Source of the DNA: Sediminibacterium sp. | GTDB taxonomy: Bacteria; Bacteroidota; Bacteroidia; Chitinophagales; Chitinophagaceae | Length of the DNA: 64,000 nucleotides | Assembly: GCF_030695065.1 (NCBI RefSeq) | Contig: NZ_JAUYTR010000023.1 | Coordinates: forward strand, 637,384 to 701,383 | Direction: 5' to 3' | Shown: positions 28,895-37,773 of the stretch, piece after piece | How positions within the stretch are numbered: position 1 is the first letter of the stretch | Layout of the letters: every line of letters begins with the position of its first letter | Notes under the pieces: model-generated | The model's input: only the letters and a program-made list of their open reading frames with translations | What the model was told of the DNA's origin: nothing | Databases searched by the model: none | Translations under genes and position numbers: made by a program

Positions 28895-30199
28895 TTATTC
28901 GGGCTTAGGCCCAGCTGGTGGATTATTGCCTTGAGCCGGTCTAGGTGGTCTATTTTGTTGAGGGCCTCTTGGTCCACGTGATTGTTGCGGATTATTTTGC
29001 TGCGGTCTACGTGGGCCTTGATTAGGACCACGCTGAGGACCGTTCCCCTGTGGTCTATTTTGTTGAGGTCCGCCTTGATTACTTCTTTGTTGATCCCTTC
29101 TTCTTCTATCGTTTTTCTCCAACGATTTCAAACTGATTTGGCCAACCAATTCAACAAATGCAGGTTCAGCTTCTTTTTGTTTGCTGTTTACAATTTCAAC
29201 AGCTTGTAATTCATCTACACGCTGTCCTTGTTTATTCAATCGTTTAATTTCTTTAACTCTATCTATGGTTAATGGATAATGCTTGGTATTATTTGGAAGA
29301 ATATACCACATTAAATTTTTGAAAATATCTTTCTTAATTAAATGCGCAGTACCCATTGCAGTGTCTAGTGTATCTGCGTAATCAGGGAATTGTTGTAATG
29401 CATCTAAATAAGTATCTAACTCATAATTTAAGCAGCATTTCAATCTTCCACATTGACCACTCAATTTAGTTTGATTGATTGAAAGATTTTGATAACGTGC
29501 AGCAGTGGTATTAACACTTTTGAAGTCGTTTAGCCAAGTACTACAGCATAATTCTCTACCGCAAGAACCAATTCCGCCTAATTTGGCAGCTTCCTGACGA
29601 ATGCCTATTTGCCTCATTTCTACTTTAATCTTAAAGTCGCCGGCAAAAATTTTAATCATTTCACGAAAGTCAACTCTATCATCTGCGGTATAAAAGAAAG
29701 TACCTTTTTTACCATCCGCCTGAATTTCTACTTCACTCAATTTCATTTGTAAATTCAAACTACGAGCAATAGTGCGGCTTCTGGCCAATATTTCTTTCTC
29801 TCTGCTTTTACTTATTTCAAAGCTTTCAATATCTCTGTCTGTACTCTTACGTAGAATCTTTTTGATTTCTGGGCTAAACTCGTCTACCTGTTTTTTCTTC
29901 AGCTGCATACGAACCAATTCGCCAGTAAGACTTACTTCGCCCACATCAAAACCACTAACCCCTTCAACGGTTACGTATTCTCCTTTCTCTAAATATTGTA
30001 AGGTGGTATTTCTAAAAAATTCTTTTCTGCTTCCTTGTTTAAAGCTTACTTCAACAATTCTGCAGTTACTTTCAGGATCGCTAAAAGGCAAATTCATTAA
30101 CCAATCGTGCACGTTTAAACGATTACATCCACCCGTGCTGCAGCCTCCGTTACTTTTACAACCATTTGGCTTCCCCGTTCCACAAGATCCACATCCCAT
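28895..30199 (-). CDS. ricT: PSP1-domain RicT/YaaT-like regulatory protein
   Basis: 434 residues. N-terminal Cys-rich stretch (C3, C6, C14, C20, C25), then a PSP1 domain about 40-260 with further Cys motifs (GIGSCGRELCCSTWLNDF and CGRLKCCLNYE), and a Pro/Gln/Asn/Arg/Gly-rich disordered tail from about 370. In Bacillus, RicT is part of an iron-sulfur complex that steers RNase Y (family knowledge); the cysteines fit metal binding here too. The tail looks RNA-binding. It is encoded 35 bp downstream of holB, the same neighbourhood as in Firmicutes. Confidence 0.85.
   Translation of the reverse strand: MGCGSCGTGKPNGCKSNGGCSTGGCNRLNVHDWLMNLPFSDPESNCRIVEVSFKQGSRKEFFRNTTLQYLEKGEYVTVEGVSGFDVGEVSLTGELVRMQLKKKQVDEFSPEIKKILRKSTDRDIESFEISKSREKEILARSRTIARSLNLQMKLSEVEIQADGKKGTFFYTADDRVDFREMIKIFAGDFKIKVEMRQIGIRQEAAKLGGIGSCGRELCCSTWLNDFKSVNTTAARYQNLSINQTKLSGQCGRLKCCLNYELDTYLDALQQFPDYADTLDTAMGTAHLIKKDIFKNLMWYILPNNTKHYPLTIDRVKEIKRLNKQGQRVDELQAVEIVNSKQKEAEPAFVELVGQISLKSLEKNDRRRRDQQRSNQGGPQQNRPQGNGPQRGPNQGPRRPQQNNPQQSRGPRGPQQNRPPRPAQGNNPPAGPKPE
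28925..29090 (-). repeat. low-complexity coding repeat in the RicT tail
   Basis: The codons for repeated PQQNRP- and GPRGPQQ-type units create direct DNA repeats, for example TGGTCTATTTTGTTGAGG near 28946 and 29051. This is part of the protein and not an independent element; such repeats make length variation between strains likely. Confidence 0.6.
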
Positions 30200-30225
30200 A
30201 TATATATAATAATAAGAAGTTCTTT

Positions 30226-30239
30226 AATAGGTACCTATT
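30226..30239. promoter_or_regulatory. 14-bp palindrome upstream of ricT
   Basis: AATAGGTACCTATT is a perfect palindrome spanning the holB stop codon, 26 bp upstream of the ricT ATG. A near-identical site lies at the same distance upstream of rng (40879-40893). Confidence 0.35.
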
Positions 30240-31434
30240 TACTCAAAATTAGGGTTTTGTTCTGAATGATATGGTATAGTTTAATAGTGAGTGCCTGAAA
30301 CAGCATTTTAGCGTGAGCATTGCGTTCTATATAGTAAGCGGCTTTGTCTAGCTCTTCTATAATGCATTCTTGTTGACTAACAGAGGCAATTTTATTGAGT
30401 CTTTTGGCAAAGTCTTTTTCAGGTTCACCTAGTTTAACCAAATCTTCTCCAATTACCCTAATACGAATACTCTGTTCTAATAAATGATTAAAATAGCGTA
30501 AGAACTGTTTTTGTTTCTCTCTCCCCAGTCTACTGATTTCGTCTATAAATTTAAGCTGAGCAGCAGGACCAGTTTTAAGCATTGCATTTAACCATTCTCT
30601 AAGCAATGACTGCCAGTCTTCATCGCCATGCTGTAATAATTGTAAAGCTTCTCTATAGTTGCCTTCACATATACCGGTAATCTGCCGGGCAGTTTCTTCG
30701 TTGGCTTTAGCTCGCTCAATTAAGGCTTGTTCAATGTCTTTGTCATCAAGAGCAGGAATTCGAACCAACTGGCATCTGCTTAAAATAGTTGCCAGCATTT
30801 GTTCTTCGTTCTCGGCTACTAATAAAAAAATGGTATTGGGTGGAGGTTCTTCAATCAGTTTCAATAATTTATTTCCTTCCTTGCCTAAGTATTCAGGCAT
30901 CCACACCAATAATACTTTGTATTTACTTTCAAAACTCTTTAAGCTAAGCTCTCTTATAATTTGATTACACTCTTCGGCAGTAATATTTCCTTGCTTATTG
31001 TCTGCACCAATACTTTGTAACCAATCGTACACATTTCCGTAAGGCATTGTTTGTACAAAACTTCTCCATTCTTCAATATAATCTGAACTAATAGGTTTAT
31101 CGCCCGATTTACGAGGAATCACGGGATAAGTAAAATGCAAATCGGGGTGCACCAGTTTGTCTGCTCGTAAATAAGCAGGTTCATTGGCTATTTGATTTGG
31201 GTCAATAAAAGCTGGGGCAGGTGCCAAAGCGGTCATTCCACCAAACAGATCTTCCACCACAGGGGCTTCCGCAGGAAGACTTACAATATATTGCGCAAAA
31301 GCCATTGCCAACGGAAGTCCACCAGCACCTTCCTTAGCAAGAAACAATAGGGCATGGCTAAGCCTATTGTGCTCTACCATTTCAACTAAATGTTGTTTAA
31401 TGGCATCATGACCTATTACATCTGAAAAAAGCAT
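30235..31434 (-). CDS. holB: DNA polymerase III delta-prime subunit
   Basis: 399 residues. Clamp-loader AAA+ fold: MLFSDVIGHDAIKQHLVEMV, then RLSHALLFLAKEGAGGLP where the P-loop Lys is missing, as expected for the non-ATP-hydrolysing delta-prime subunit, and KVLLVWMPEYLGKEGNKLLK with LIEEPPPNTIFLLV and SRCQLVRIP (SRC motif). It loads the sliding clamp with DnaX. An insert of about 55 residues (70-125) is typical of Bacteroidota. Together with ricT it forms a two-gene operon. Confidence 0.92.
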   Translation of the reverse strand: MLFSDVIGHDAIKQHLVEMVEHNRLSHALLFLAKEGAGGLPLAMAFAQYIVSLPAEAPVVEDLFGGMTALAPAPAFIDPNQIANEPAYLRADKLVHPDLHFTYPVIPRKSGDKPISSDYIEEWRSFVQTMPYGNVYDWLQSIGADNKQGNITAEECNQIIRELSLKSFESKYKVLLVWMPEYLGKEGNKLLKLIEEPPPNTIFLLVAENEEQMLATILSRCQLVRIPALDDKDIEQALIERAKANEETARQITGICEGNYREALQLLQHGDEDWQSLLREWLNAMLKTGPAAQLKFIDEISRLGREKQKQFLRYFNHLLEQSIRIRVIGEDLVKLGEPEKDFAKRLNKIASVSQQECIIEELDKAAYYIERNAHAKMLFQALTIKLYHIIQNKTLILSK

Positions 31435-31462
31435 TGATTAAAATAAAGTAGTACACAAATAA

Positions 31463-31490
31463 AAAAGAGAATGTGCTAACATTCTCTTTT
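31463..31490 (-). terminator. terminator downstream of the glutathione peroxidase gene
   Basis: AAAAGAGAATGT, loop GCTA, ACATTCTCTTTT: a perfect 12-bp stem with T run on either strand. It sits between the peroxidase stop (31511) and the holB start (31434), so its main role is to stop minus-strand transcription from the peroxidase gene. Confidence 0.85.
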
Positions 31491-31510
31491 TACAAAAATA
31501 GTTGAATAAA

Positions 31511-32044
31511 CTACTTTACAAATTTTAATATTTCATCGCTATCAGGCTTTACTTTGCTTGGGAAGTATTGTAATAACTTGCCATTTTCATCTAGTAAAAA
31601 CTTACCGAAGTTCCATCCAATTTCAGCGTCTAATACACCATTTTCTGCTTTGGAAGTAAGCCATTTGTAAATAGGGGCCATATCGCTCCCCTTTACACTT
31701 ACTTTACTGGCTAAAGGAAAACTAACCCCAAAACGTGCCTTACAAAAATCTTGAATTTCAGTGTCGCTACCTGGCTCTTGACCACCAAAGTTATTTGCAG
31801 GGAATCCTACGATTACCAATTTGTCTTTATACTGATCGTACACTTTTTGTAAAGCTTCATATTGAGGGGTATAACCACATTTAGATGCAGTATTCACCAC
31901 CAAAATTTTCTTGCCCTTAAAGGAAGAGAAATCAATTGTTTTGCCTTCAATAGACTTTACTTTAAAACTATGAATACTATTTACACCTGGGAAACTGAAT
32001 GCACTAAGCATAATGAAAGCAGCAATGGAAAGGATATATTTCAT
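31511..32044 (-). CDS. glutathione peroxidase family protein (secreted)
   Basis: 177 residues. N-terminal Sec signal (MKYILSIAAFIMLSAFSFPG) and a thioredoxin-like GPx body: VNTASKCGYTPQYEALQ with the peroxidatic Cys (not selenocysteine), GFPANNFGGQEPGSD with the Gln/Asn tetrad, and WNFGKFLLDENGK with Trp/Asn. It reduces peroxides, probably with thioredoxin as donor (family knowledge), in the periplasm. Single-gene unit with its own terminator. Confidence 0.92.
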   Translation of the reverse strand: MKYILSIAAFIMLSAFSFPGVNSIHSFKVKSIEGKTIDFSSFKGKKILVVNTASKCGYTPQYEALQKVYDQYKDKLVIVGFPANNFGGQEPGSDTEIQDFCKARFGVSFPLASKVSVKGSDMAPIYKWLTSKAENGVLDAEIGWNFGKFLLDENGKLLQYFPSKVKPDSDEILKFVK

Positions 32045-32093
32045 GACTTTTTATTTATACAACGAATGTAAGTGGAATTTGTTTAGCTAAATG

Positions 32094-32795
32094 TTAAACG
32101 GTGTATGCAGCAGTGGCCACACTTACAGTAGTACCTTCAACTTGAAGTATAGCTCTTGCACAAGCTTCTAAACTGGCCCCAGTAGTAATTACATCATCAA
32201 TTAGTAAGATATTTTTATTTTTTATCATATTTGGTTCCGATGCCCAAAAAGCCTCTTCCATGTTTTTCCATCGGTTCAATCGATTGCCCTGGGTTTGACT
32301 ACTGGTATATATAACCCTGCTAACGGCTTGAGTGCAGCGTTTTTTTGGCCAGACCTCTGTAATCCCCTCACAAATAATGCTTGCTTGGTTATAGCCCCGT
32401 TGAAACTCCTTTTTTGGGTGCAATGGTAGTGGAATTAATAAATCAATATGGTTAAAACGTTCAGATTGCCGCAATTCTCTTCCCATGAACCGACCTAAAA
32501 AACGTCCTGCAGAAAGGTTGTTCTTGTATTTTAATTGGGCAATTAAGTGTTGAACCAGCCCAGATTTATAAAAATAGAAGCTCGATCCTCCTGCAATCAG
32601 CGGAATTCTACCTGCAAAAACCTGCTCAACGGGGTTGTTTGAATGGTCAAAAAAATGAGTTATTGGAAGTGCATTATTACATGCAGCACATAGGAATGCA
32701 TTAGTATGAATATAGTCGGCACCACAGCCACTACAAATATGAGGGAAGAATAACTGTTGAAACGCGCTGATATATGTATTAATTGATATTGCCAT
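32094..32795 (-). CDS. comF: ComF-family phosphoribosyltransferase-like protein
   Basis: 233 residues. N-terminal Cys4-type zinc site (HICSGCGADY ... LCAAC) followed by a phosphoribosyltransferase-like domain with the PRPP motif NILLIDDVITTGAS (about 190-203) and PLPLHPKKEFQRGYNQASII. ComF is needed late in DNA uptake, probably handling single-stranded DNA in the cytosol. comEC lies elsewhere in this window, so transformation genes are not clustered. Confidence 0.9.
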   Translation of the reverse strand: MAISINTYISAFQQLFFPHICSGCGADYIHTNAFLCAACNNALPITHFFDHSNNPVEQVFAGRIPLIAGGSSFYFYKSGLVQHLIAQLKYKNNLSAGRFLGRFMGRELRQSERFNHIDLLIPLPLHPKKEFQRGYNQASIICEGITEVWPKKRCTQAVSRVIYTSSQTQGNRLNRWKNMEEAFWASEPNMIKNKNILLIDDVITTGASLEACARAILQVEGTTVSVATAAYTV

Positions 32796-32871
32796 GATGT
32801 TAAACTAGACAAACCAATAAATAAAAATGGAAGTGAAACCCGAAAAGGAAAAAGTTTTTTAACGGAGGGTA

Positions 32872-34245
32872 TTAAAAAAGCTGTTGATATACTTCATCTA
32901 CTCTACTCAATGCAATCACTTGAATAGAGAATGCTTTAGGGTCAAAACTTTTTTTATTGAATTTAGAAACAATAATTTTTTCGAATCCTAATTTTTGAGC
33001 TTCTGCAATTCTTTGTTCAATTCTATTTACTGCTCTAATTTCTCCATTCAATCCAACTTCACCCGCAAAGCAAATATTTTTTGGAAGTGGGTTGTCTTCA
33101 TACGATGATAATAATGCACATATTACTGCAAGATCTATAGAAGGGTCTTCTATTTTTATTCCACCAGCAATATTTACAAACACATCTTTTAAACCAAATT
33201 GAAATCCACCTCTTTTTTCTAATACAGCTAATAATAATTGTAGTCTTCTTAAATCAAAACCAGTAACTGTTCTTTGTGGCGTTCCATAAACACTTGGAGT
33301 AACTAATGCTTGTACTTCAATTAATAAGGGGCGCATTCCTTCTAATGCAGCAGCAATTGCACTACCACTTAATACTTCTTCTCTTTGTGCAATTAATATT
33401 TCTGATGGATTAGTAACCACTCTCATTCCAGCCCCACTCATTTCATATATACCTAGCTCAGATGTAGAGCCAAAGCGGTTTTTAAGCGTTCTTAGTATTC
33501 TATAAGCATAATGTCTATCACCTTCAAACTGTAATACAGTATCAACCATATGCTCTAATATTTTTGGCCCTGCAATAGCTCCATCTTTGGTAATATGACC
33601 AATTAAAAAAACTGGTGTATTAGTTTCTTTTGCAAAGCGTTGAAATGATGCTGCGCATTCTCTAATTTGAGTAACAGTACCTGCAGAGGAATCAATTAAA
33701 TTAGATTGAATGGTTTGAATTGAATCTACAATTACTAATTCTGGTTTTAATTTTTTAATTTCTTTAAAAATTATATTGGTATCTGTTTCAGTTAGCAAAT
33801 AAAAATTGTCGTTACTAATTTTTAGTCTATCTGCGCGCATTTTTATTTGTTGCTCACTTTCCTCTCCACTGATGTATAAAACTTTTAATTGTTTTATTAA
33901 GAGTCCGTTTTGTAAAAACAAAGTACTCTTTCCAATTCCTGGTTCACCAGCAACTAATACCAAACTGCCAGGAACAATTCCTCCACCTAACACTCTATTT
34001 AATTCTGCATCACTTGTAACAATTCTTTTTTCCTCTTTAAAATCGATATCGCTTAGCGCAATTGTTTTGTTGGTCCGTTTTTTTTCAGGATAGTCTTCCC
34101 AAGTAGTTTTTTCTTTTGCATCACCACTCTGAATTATTTCTTCCGAAAAAGTATTCCATTGATTACACGATGGACATTTTCCAATCCACTTGGTGCTTTC
34201 ATATCCACAATTGCTACAAAAAAAAGCGGTTTTAATCTTGCTCAT
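32872..34245 (-). CDS. radA: DNA repair protein RadA
   Basis: 457 residues from the ATG at 34245 (MSKIKTAFFCSNCGYESTKW); the upstream extension to 34302 overlaps a hairpin and is not RadA-like. N-terminal zinc finger CSNCG...CPSC, RecA-like core with Walker A GEPGIGKSTLF, RadA signature KNRFGSTSELG, and a C-terminal Lon-protease-like domain from about 280 (GGIKIEDPSIDLAVICALLS). It is a branch-migration helicase in recombination. Upstream lies the large intergenic region before susC. Confidence 0.95.
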   Translation of the reverse strand: MSKIKTAFFCSNCGYESTKWIGKCPSCNQWNTFSEEIIQSGDAKEKTTWEDYPEKKRTNKTIALSDIDFKEEKRIVTSDAELNRVLGGGIVPGSLVLVAGEPGIGKSTLFLQNGLLIKQLKVLYISGEESEQQIKMRADRLKISNDNFYLLTETDTNIIFKEIKKLKPELVIVDSIQTIQSNLIDSSAGTVTQIRECAASFQRFAKETNTPVFLIGHITKDGAIAGPKILEHMVDTVLQFEGDRHYAYRILRTLKNRFGSTSELGIYEMSGAGMRVVTNPSEILIAQREEVLSGSAIAAALEGMRPLLIEVQALVTPSVYGTPQRTVTGFDLRRLQLLLAVLEKRGGFQFGLKDVFVNIAGGIKIEDPSIDLAVICALLSSYEDNPLPKNICFAGEVGLNGEIRAVNRIEQRIAEAQKLGFEKIIVSKFNKKSFDPKAFSIQVIALSRVDEVYQQLF

Positions 34246-34288
34246 AATTGAAAATATAAGGGACTTTTCAGGGAGATATTTAAAACGC

Positions 34289-34318
34289 AAAAGGGCCAAC
34301 AATGATGTTGACCCTTTT
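34289..34318. terminator. orphan terminator-like hairpin
   Basis: AAAAGGGCCAAC, loop AATGAT, GTTGACCCTTTT: 12-bp stem with one C-A mismatch and A/T flanks. No annotated gene ends here: radA starts at 34245 on the minus strand and susC starts at 34677 on the plus strand. Confidence 0.55.
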
Positions 34319-34637
34319 ACTTACTAACCCATTAAATTCTACCACTAAATTACCAAAATAGGCCAAACTGCAAAATTAATTTTTGTTCACACGATCTATT
34401 TTCTGCGCTGTTGAATCTTTAAGATAATTGAATATCAATTAAATACAAGTAAGGCAATAAAAATATATAAAAAAATTCTATTCATAAATCTTTTGCACGT
34501 AACTTTTTAGAAATTGATGGGCTATTGATTTTAAAACCTAAGATCTTCTTTAAATGAATCAACTAATTCTTTAACAAACTGTAAAAAAAACCATTAACAA
34601 TTTCTTTACAAATGAAATTTGTGTTATTTTAGGGCTT

Positions 34638-34657
34638 CATTGGTTTGTTAGCCAATG
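34638..34657 (+). promoter_or_regulatory. 5' leader hairpin upstream of susC
   Basis: CATTGG, loop TTTGTTAG, CCAATG: perfect 6-bp stem ending 19 bp before the susC ATG, positioned to influence translation or message stability. Confidence 0.35.
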
Positions 34658-34676
34658 GTGAACTAAAAAACTAATT

Positions 34677-37600
34677 ATGAGAAAAAAACTGCTAGTAGGG
34701 CTTTTTGCCCTCTTCTGTGTTGTGGTGGCTCATGCACAAACAACTGTGTCTGGTAAAGTTACCGACGCAGCAAACGGGGCTCCTTTGGGTGGCGTAACCG
34801 TAAAAGCAAAAGGTACAGCTGTTACATCGGTTACTGGTGCCGATGGTGCTTACAGTATTAAAATCACTTCAAGTGTAAAAACATTGGTATTCTCTTATGT
34901 TGGATACAGTGATGTAGAAGCTCCTGTTAGAGGAACAACGGTAGATGTTGCTTTAAATTCAGCTGTTTCTAACCTTAGTGAAGTAATTGTTACAGGTTTT
35001 GGTGGCGCTCAAATTAAAAGAGAAGTTACCGGTAACATTGCTCGTGTAAAAGGTAAAGACATAGAATACATGCCAACCCCAAGTGTGGATGCAGCTCTTC
35101 AAGGAAAAGCTGCTGGTGTATTTGTAAATAGCCAATCTGGTAAATTAGGTCAGGCTGTAACTGTACGTGTAAGAGGTAACTCTTCAATTAGTGCCAATAG
35201 CCAGCCTTTATATGTATTGGATGGTATTCCAATGACTTCGAATAGCCAAAGTTCTTACGGTGGTGCAACCAATCCATTGGTAGACCTTAACCCGAACGAT
35301 ATTGAGTCTATTGAAGTATTAAAAGATGCATCTGCTGGAGCCATCTTCGGTTCTCGTGCTGCAAATGGGGTAGTATTAATCACCACTAAAAAAGGTCGTG
35401 CAGGTAAAACTCAGGTAACTTTCAACTACCAAACAGGTGCTGCTGAAGCAACCAAGCGTTTGGCTATGTTGAATTCTGAAGAATATGCAACCCTTATTTT
35501 AGAAGGGGCTAAATACCGTGATGATTTAGATGGTACACCAATTACTGATCCTAATAGCTGGACCGCTTATGTTAAGGACGGTGTTATGGATTATTACAGC
35601 TATGGCAATTGGTCTAAAGATCCAAAGAAAACGTATGACTGGCAAGACGCAGTTTTTCAAAAAGCCCCTTATAGACAAGCTGATTTGCAAATCAGAGGTG
35701 GTACTGATAAAACCAAGTTTTTCTCTTCATTCCAACATTTAGAGCAAACCGGTACCATGGTAGGTAATGAATTGCAAAGAACAACAGGCCGTTTAAATAT
35801 TGACCAAAAAGTAAACGACTGGTTAGATATGGGGGTTTCTTTAAGCCTTTCAAGAACCTATAACAGACGTTTACCAGATGATAACGCATTCTCAAATCCT
35901 TTGCAAGCAATTGCATTGATGCCAATGAATCCTTTTACCGATCCTAATACAGGCTTGCCTTCTGGCACCCCTCCTGGAGATGTAAATATTCCATTGTACT
36001 ATAATCCAATTTTGACTGTAAACTATGCTAAGTATACGCAAGATGTTTACAGAACATTTGGTAACGCTTATATTAAAGCTTATTTGGCAAAAGGTTTAAC
36101 ATTCCAAACTGAATTTGGAATGGATTATTTAAGCCAAAACGAGGAAGGTTATTTCCAAAATCAAACCGTTAGAAACCAAACCAGAGCTTCTGCAGGTTTA
36201 GGTTCTAATAGAGGTGCATTTGTTACCAACTATAATACACAATCATACTTTAATTATAGCACTGTAATTAAGAAGCACAATATTAGTGCTACTTTAGGTA
36301 CCCAGTACCAACAGTCTCAAGCTAAGTATAACTTTACAGAAGGTACTGCATTCCCATCTAACTCATATCAGAAGATTGCAAGTGCTGCTACCATTTCAAG
36401 TGGTAGTTCTTCTCAAACAGATTTCAGGTTCTTATCTTATTTCTTAAGAGGTAACTATACTTTCGACGAAAAGTACATTGTTGCAGCTAGTGCGCGTATT
36501 GACCAGTCTTCTAGATTTGGTAAAAACTCAAGATCTGGATTCTTCCCGGCAGTTTCTGCAGGATGGATCATGAGTAATGAGAAGTTTTTACAAGACAGCA
36601 AAATCTTTAGTTTCTTAAAATTACGTGCTAGCTATGGTATCGTAGGTAATGCGGAAATTGGAAACTTCCCTCAATTGGGTCTATTCTCTGGAGATGCTGG
36701 TTATGCAGGTGCTGCGGGTCAGCGTCCTTCTCAACTTAGAAACGATAACTTAAAGTGGGAAACTACTAAACAGTTCGACATAGGTATCGACTTCGGTATT
36801 TTGAATAACCGTATTACCGGTGAAATTGACTACTATGTTAAGAAAACCGATGGTTTATTGTTGAACGTTAATATTCCTGCAACAACTGGTTTCAATAGCC
36901 AAGTTAGAAACGTAGGTAAGTTAGAGAACAAGGGTTTTGAATTTGTATTAAATACCCAAAACTTAATTGGTGCTTTCAAATGGGGTACCAGCTTTAATAT
37001 CGCTCGTAACATTGGTAAAGTAACCGATATTCAAGGTCAAATTATTGAGGGCGGTATCAGTAGTATGAACCGTGTGGAAGAAGGCTATGCAGTAGGCGTA
37101 TTCTACACACCGCAATACGCTGGAGTTGATCCTGCAAACGGAAACGCTTTATTCTATTTAAATACCAAGAATGCGGATGGTTCTTTAAATAAAGGAACAA
37201 CAAGTATTTATTCTCAAGCACAGCGTATAGTAGCGGGAGATCCAAACCCAGATTATATCTTAGGTATTACCAATACTTTCTCTTACAAAGGATTTGATGC
37301 ATCAATTTTCTTTAATGGTGTATTGGGTAACGAGAACAATATTTATGGTATGGGTAGATACTCTTCTGCAAGTATGTTATACGAAGACAACAACACTGCA
37401 GATCAGTTAAGAAGATGGCAGAAGCCTGGTGATATCACCGATGTTCCTCAAGTACGTTTGTACAGAGTGAATGGCTCTCAGGCAAGCAGCCGTTATATAG
37501 TTGATGGATCGTATATCCGTTTAAGAACAGTTTCTTTGGGTTATACTTTCAATGCAAAGCAATTGTCTAAATTTAAAATCGAGCGTTTAAGATTGTATGT

Positions 37601-37754
37601 ATCGGCTCAGAACTTGTTAACCTTTACCAATTACACTTATTGGGATCCTGAAGTTAATGCTGACTCTTTCGATTCAAACATTGCTAAAGGAAACGATTTC
37701 TATACATCACCACAACCAAGAACTATTTTATTTGGTGTGAACGTAGGTTTTTAA
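34677..37754 (+). CDS. SusC/RagA-family TonB-linked outer membrane protein
   Basis: 1025 residues. Signal peptide (MRKKLLVGLFALFCVVVAHA), a carboxypeptidase-D-regulatory-like beta domain about 22-100 (VSGKVTDAANGAPLGGVTVK), TonB-box/plug with LSEVIVTGFG and IESIEVLKDASAGAIFGSRA (SusC signature), then a 22-strand barrel ending FGVNVGF with terminal aromatic. It imports an oligosaccharide or peptide across the outer membrane with the SusD partner. No N-terminal signalling extension (STN) is seen, so it is not a FecI-type transducer. Confidence 0.95.
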   Translation: MRKKLLVGLFALFCVVVAHAQTTVSGKVTDAANGAPLGGVTVKAKGTAVTSVTGADGAYSIKITSSVKTLVFSYVGYSDVEAPVRGTTVDVALNSAVSNLSEVIVTGFGGAQIKREVTGNIARVKGKDIEYMPTPSVDAALQGKAAGVFVNSQSGKLGQAVTVRVRGNSSISANSQPLYVLDGIPMTSNSQSSYGGATNPLVDLNPNDIESIEVLKDASAGAIFGSRAANGVVLITTKKGRAGKTQVTFNYQTGAAEATKRLAMLNSEEYATLILEGAKYRDDLDGTPITDPNSWTAYVKDGVMDYYSYGNWSKDPKKTYDWQDAVFQKAPYRQADLQIRGGTDKTKFFSSFQHLEQTGTMVGNELQRTTGRLNIDQKVNDWLDMGVSLSLSRTYNRRLPDDNAFSNPLQAIALMPMNPFTDPNTGLPSGTPPGDVNIPLYYNPILTVNYAKYTQDVYRTFGNAYIKAYLAKGLTFQTEFGMDYLSQNEEGYFQNQTVRNQTRASAGLGSNRGAFVTNYNTQSYFNYSTVIKKHNISATLGTQYQQSQAKYNFTEGTAFPSNSYQKIASAATISSGSSSQTDFRFLSYFLRGNYTFDEKYIVAASARIDQSSRFGKNSRSGFFPAVSAGWIMSNEKFLQDSKIFSFLKLRASYGIVGNAEIGNFPQLGLFSGDAGYAGAAGQRPSQLRNDNLKWETTKQFDIGIDFGILNNRITGEIDYYVKKTDGLLLNVNIPATTGFNSQVRNVGKLENKGFEFVLNTQNLIGAFKWGTSFNIARNIGKVTDIQGQIIEGGISSMNRVEEGYAVGVFYTPQYAGVDPANGNALFYLNTKNADGSLNKGTTSIYSQAQRIVAGDPNPDYILGITNTFSYKGFDASIFFNGVLGNENNIYGMGRYSSASMLYEDNNTADQLRRWQKPGDITDVPQVRLYRVNGSQASSRYIVDGSYIRLRTVSLGYTFNAKQLSKFKIERLRLYVSAQNLLTFTNYTYWDPEVNADSFDSNIAKGNDFYTSPQPRTILFGVNVGF

Positions 37755-37773
37755 TTAATTAATACTAACTATT

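Larger units (their letters stand above)
34246..34676. other. 431-bp gene-free region between radA and susC
   Basis: AT-rich and with stops in all frames. It holds an orphan terminator-like hairpin at 34289-34318, an exact minus-strand TAnnTTTG-like box (TAATTTTG, plus 34371-34378), a plus-strand TATTTTAG box at 34625-34632 that could be the susC -7 element, and a 5' untranslated hairpin at 34638-34657. No small ORF or tRNA is convincing. Confidence 0.5.

Noticed and set aside
28925..29090. Possible minisatellite or CRISPR-like repeat
   Set aside because: The repeats are in frame within ricT, unequal in spacing and encode a Pro/Gln/Asn tail. A similar 16-base word in umuC near 56611 encodes the same PQQNR-like peptide and is coincidence.
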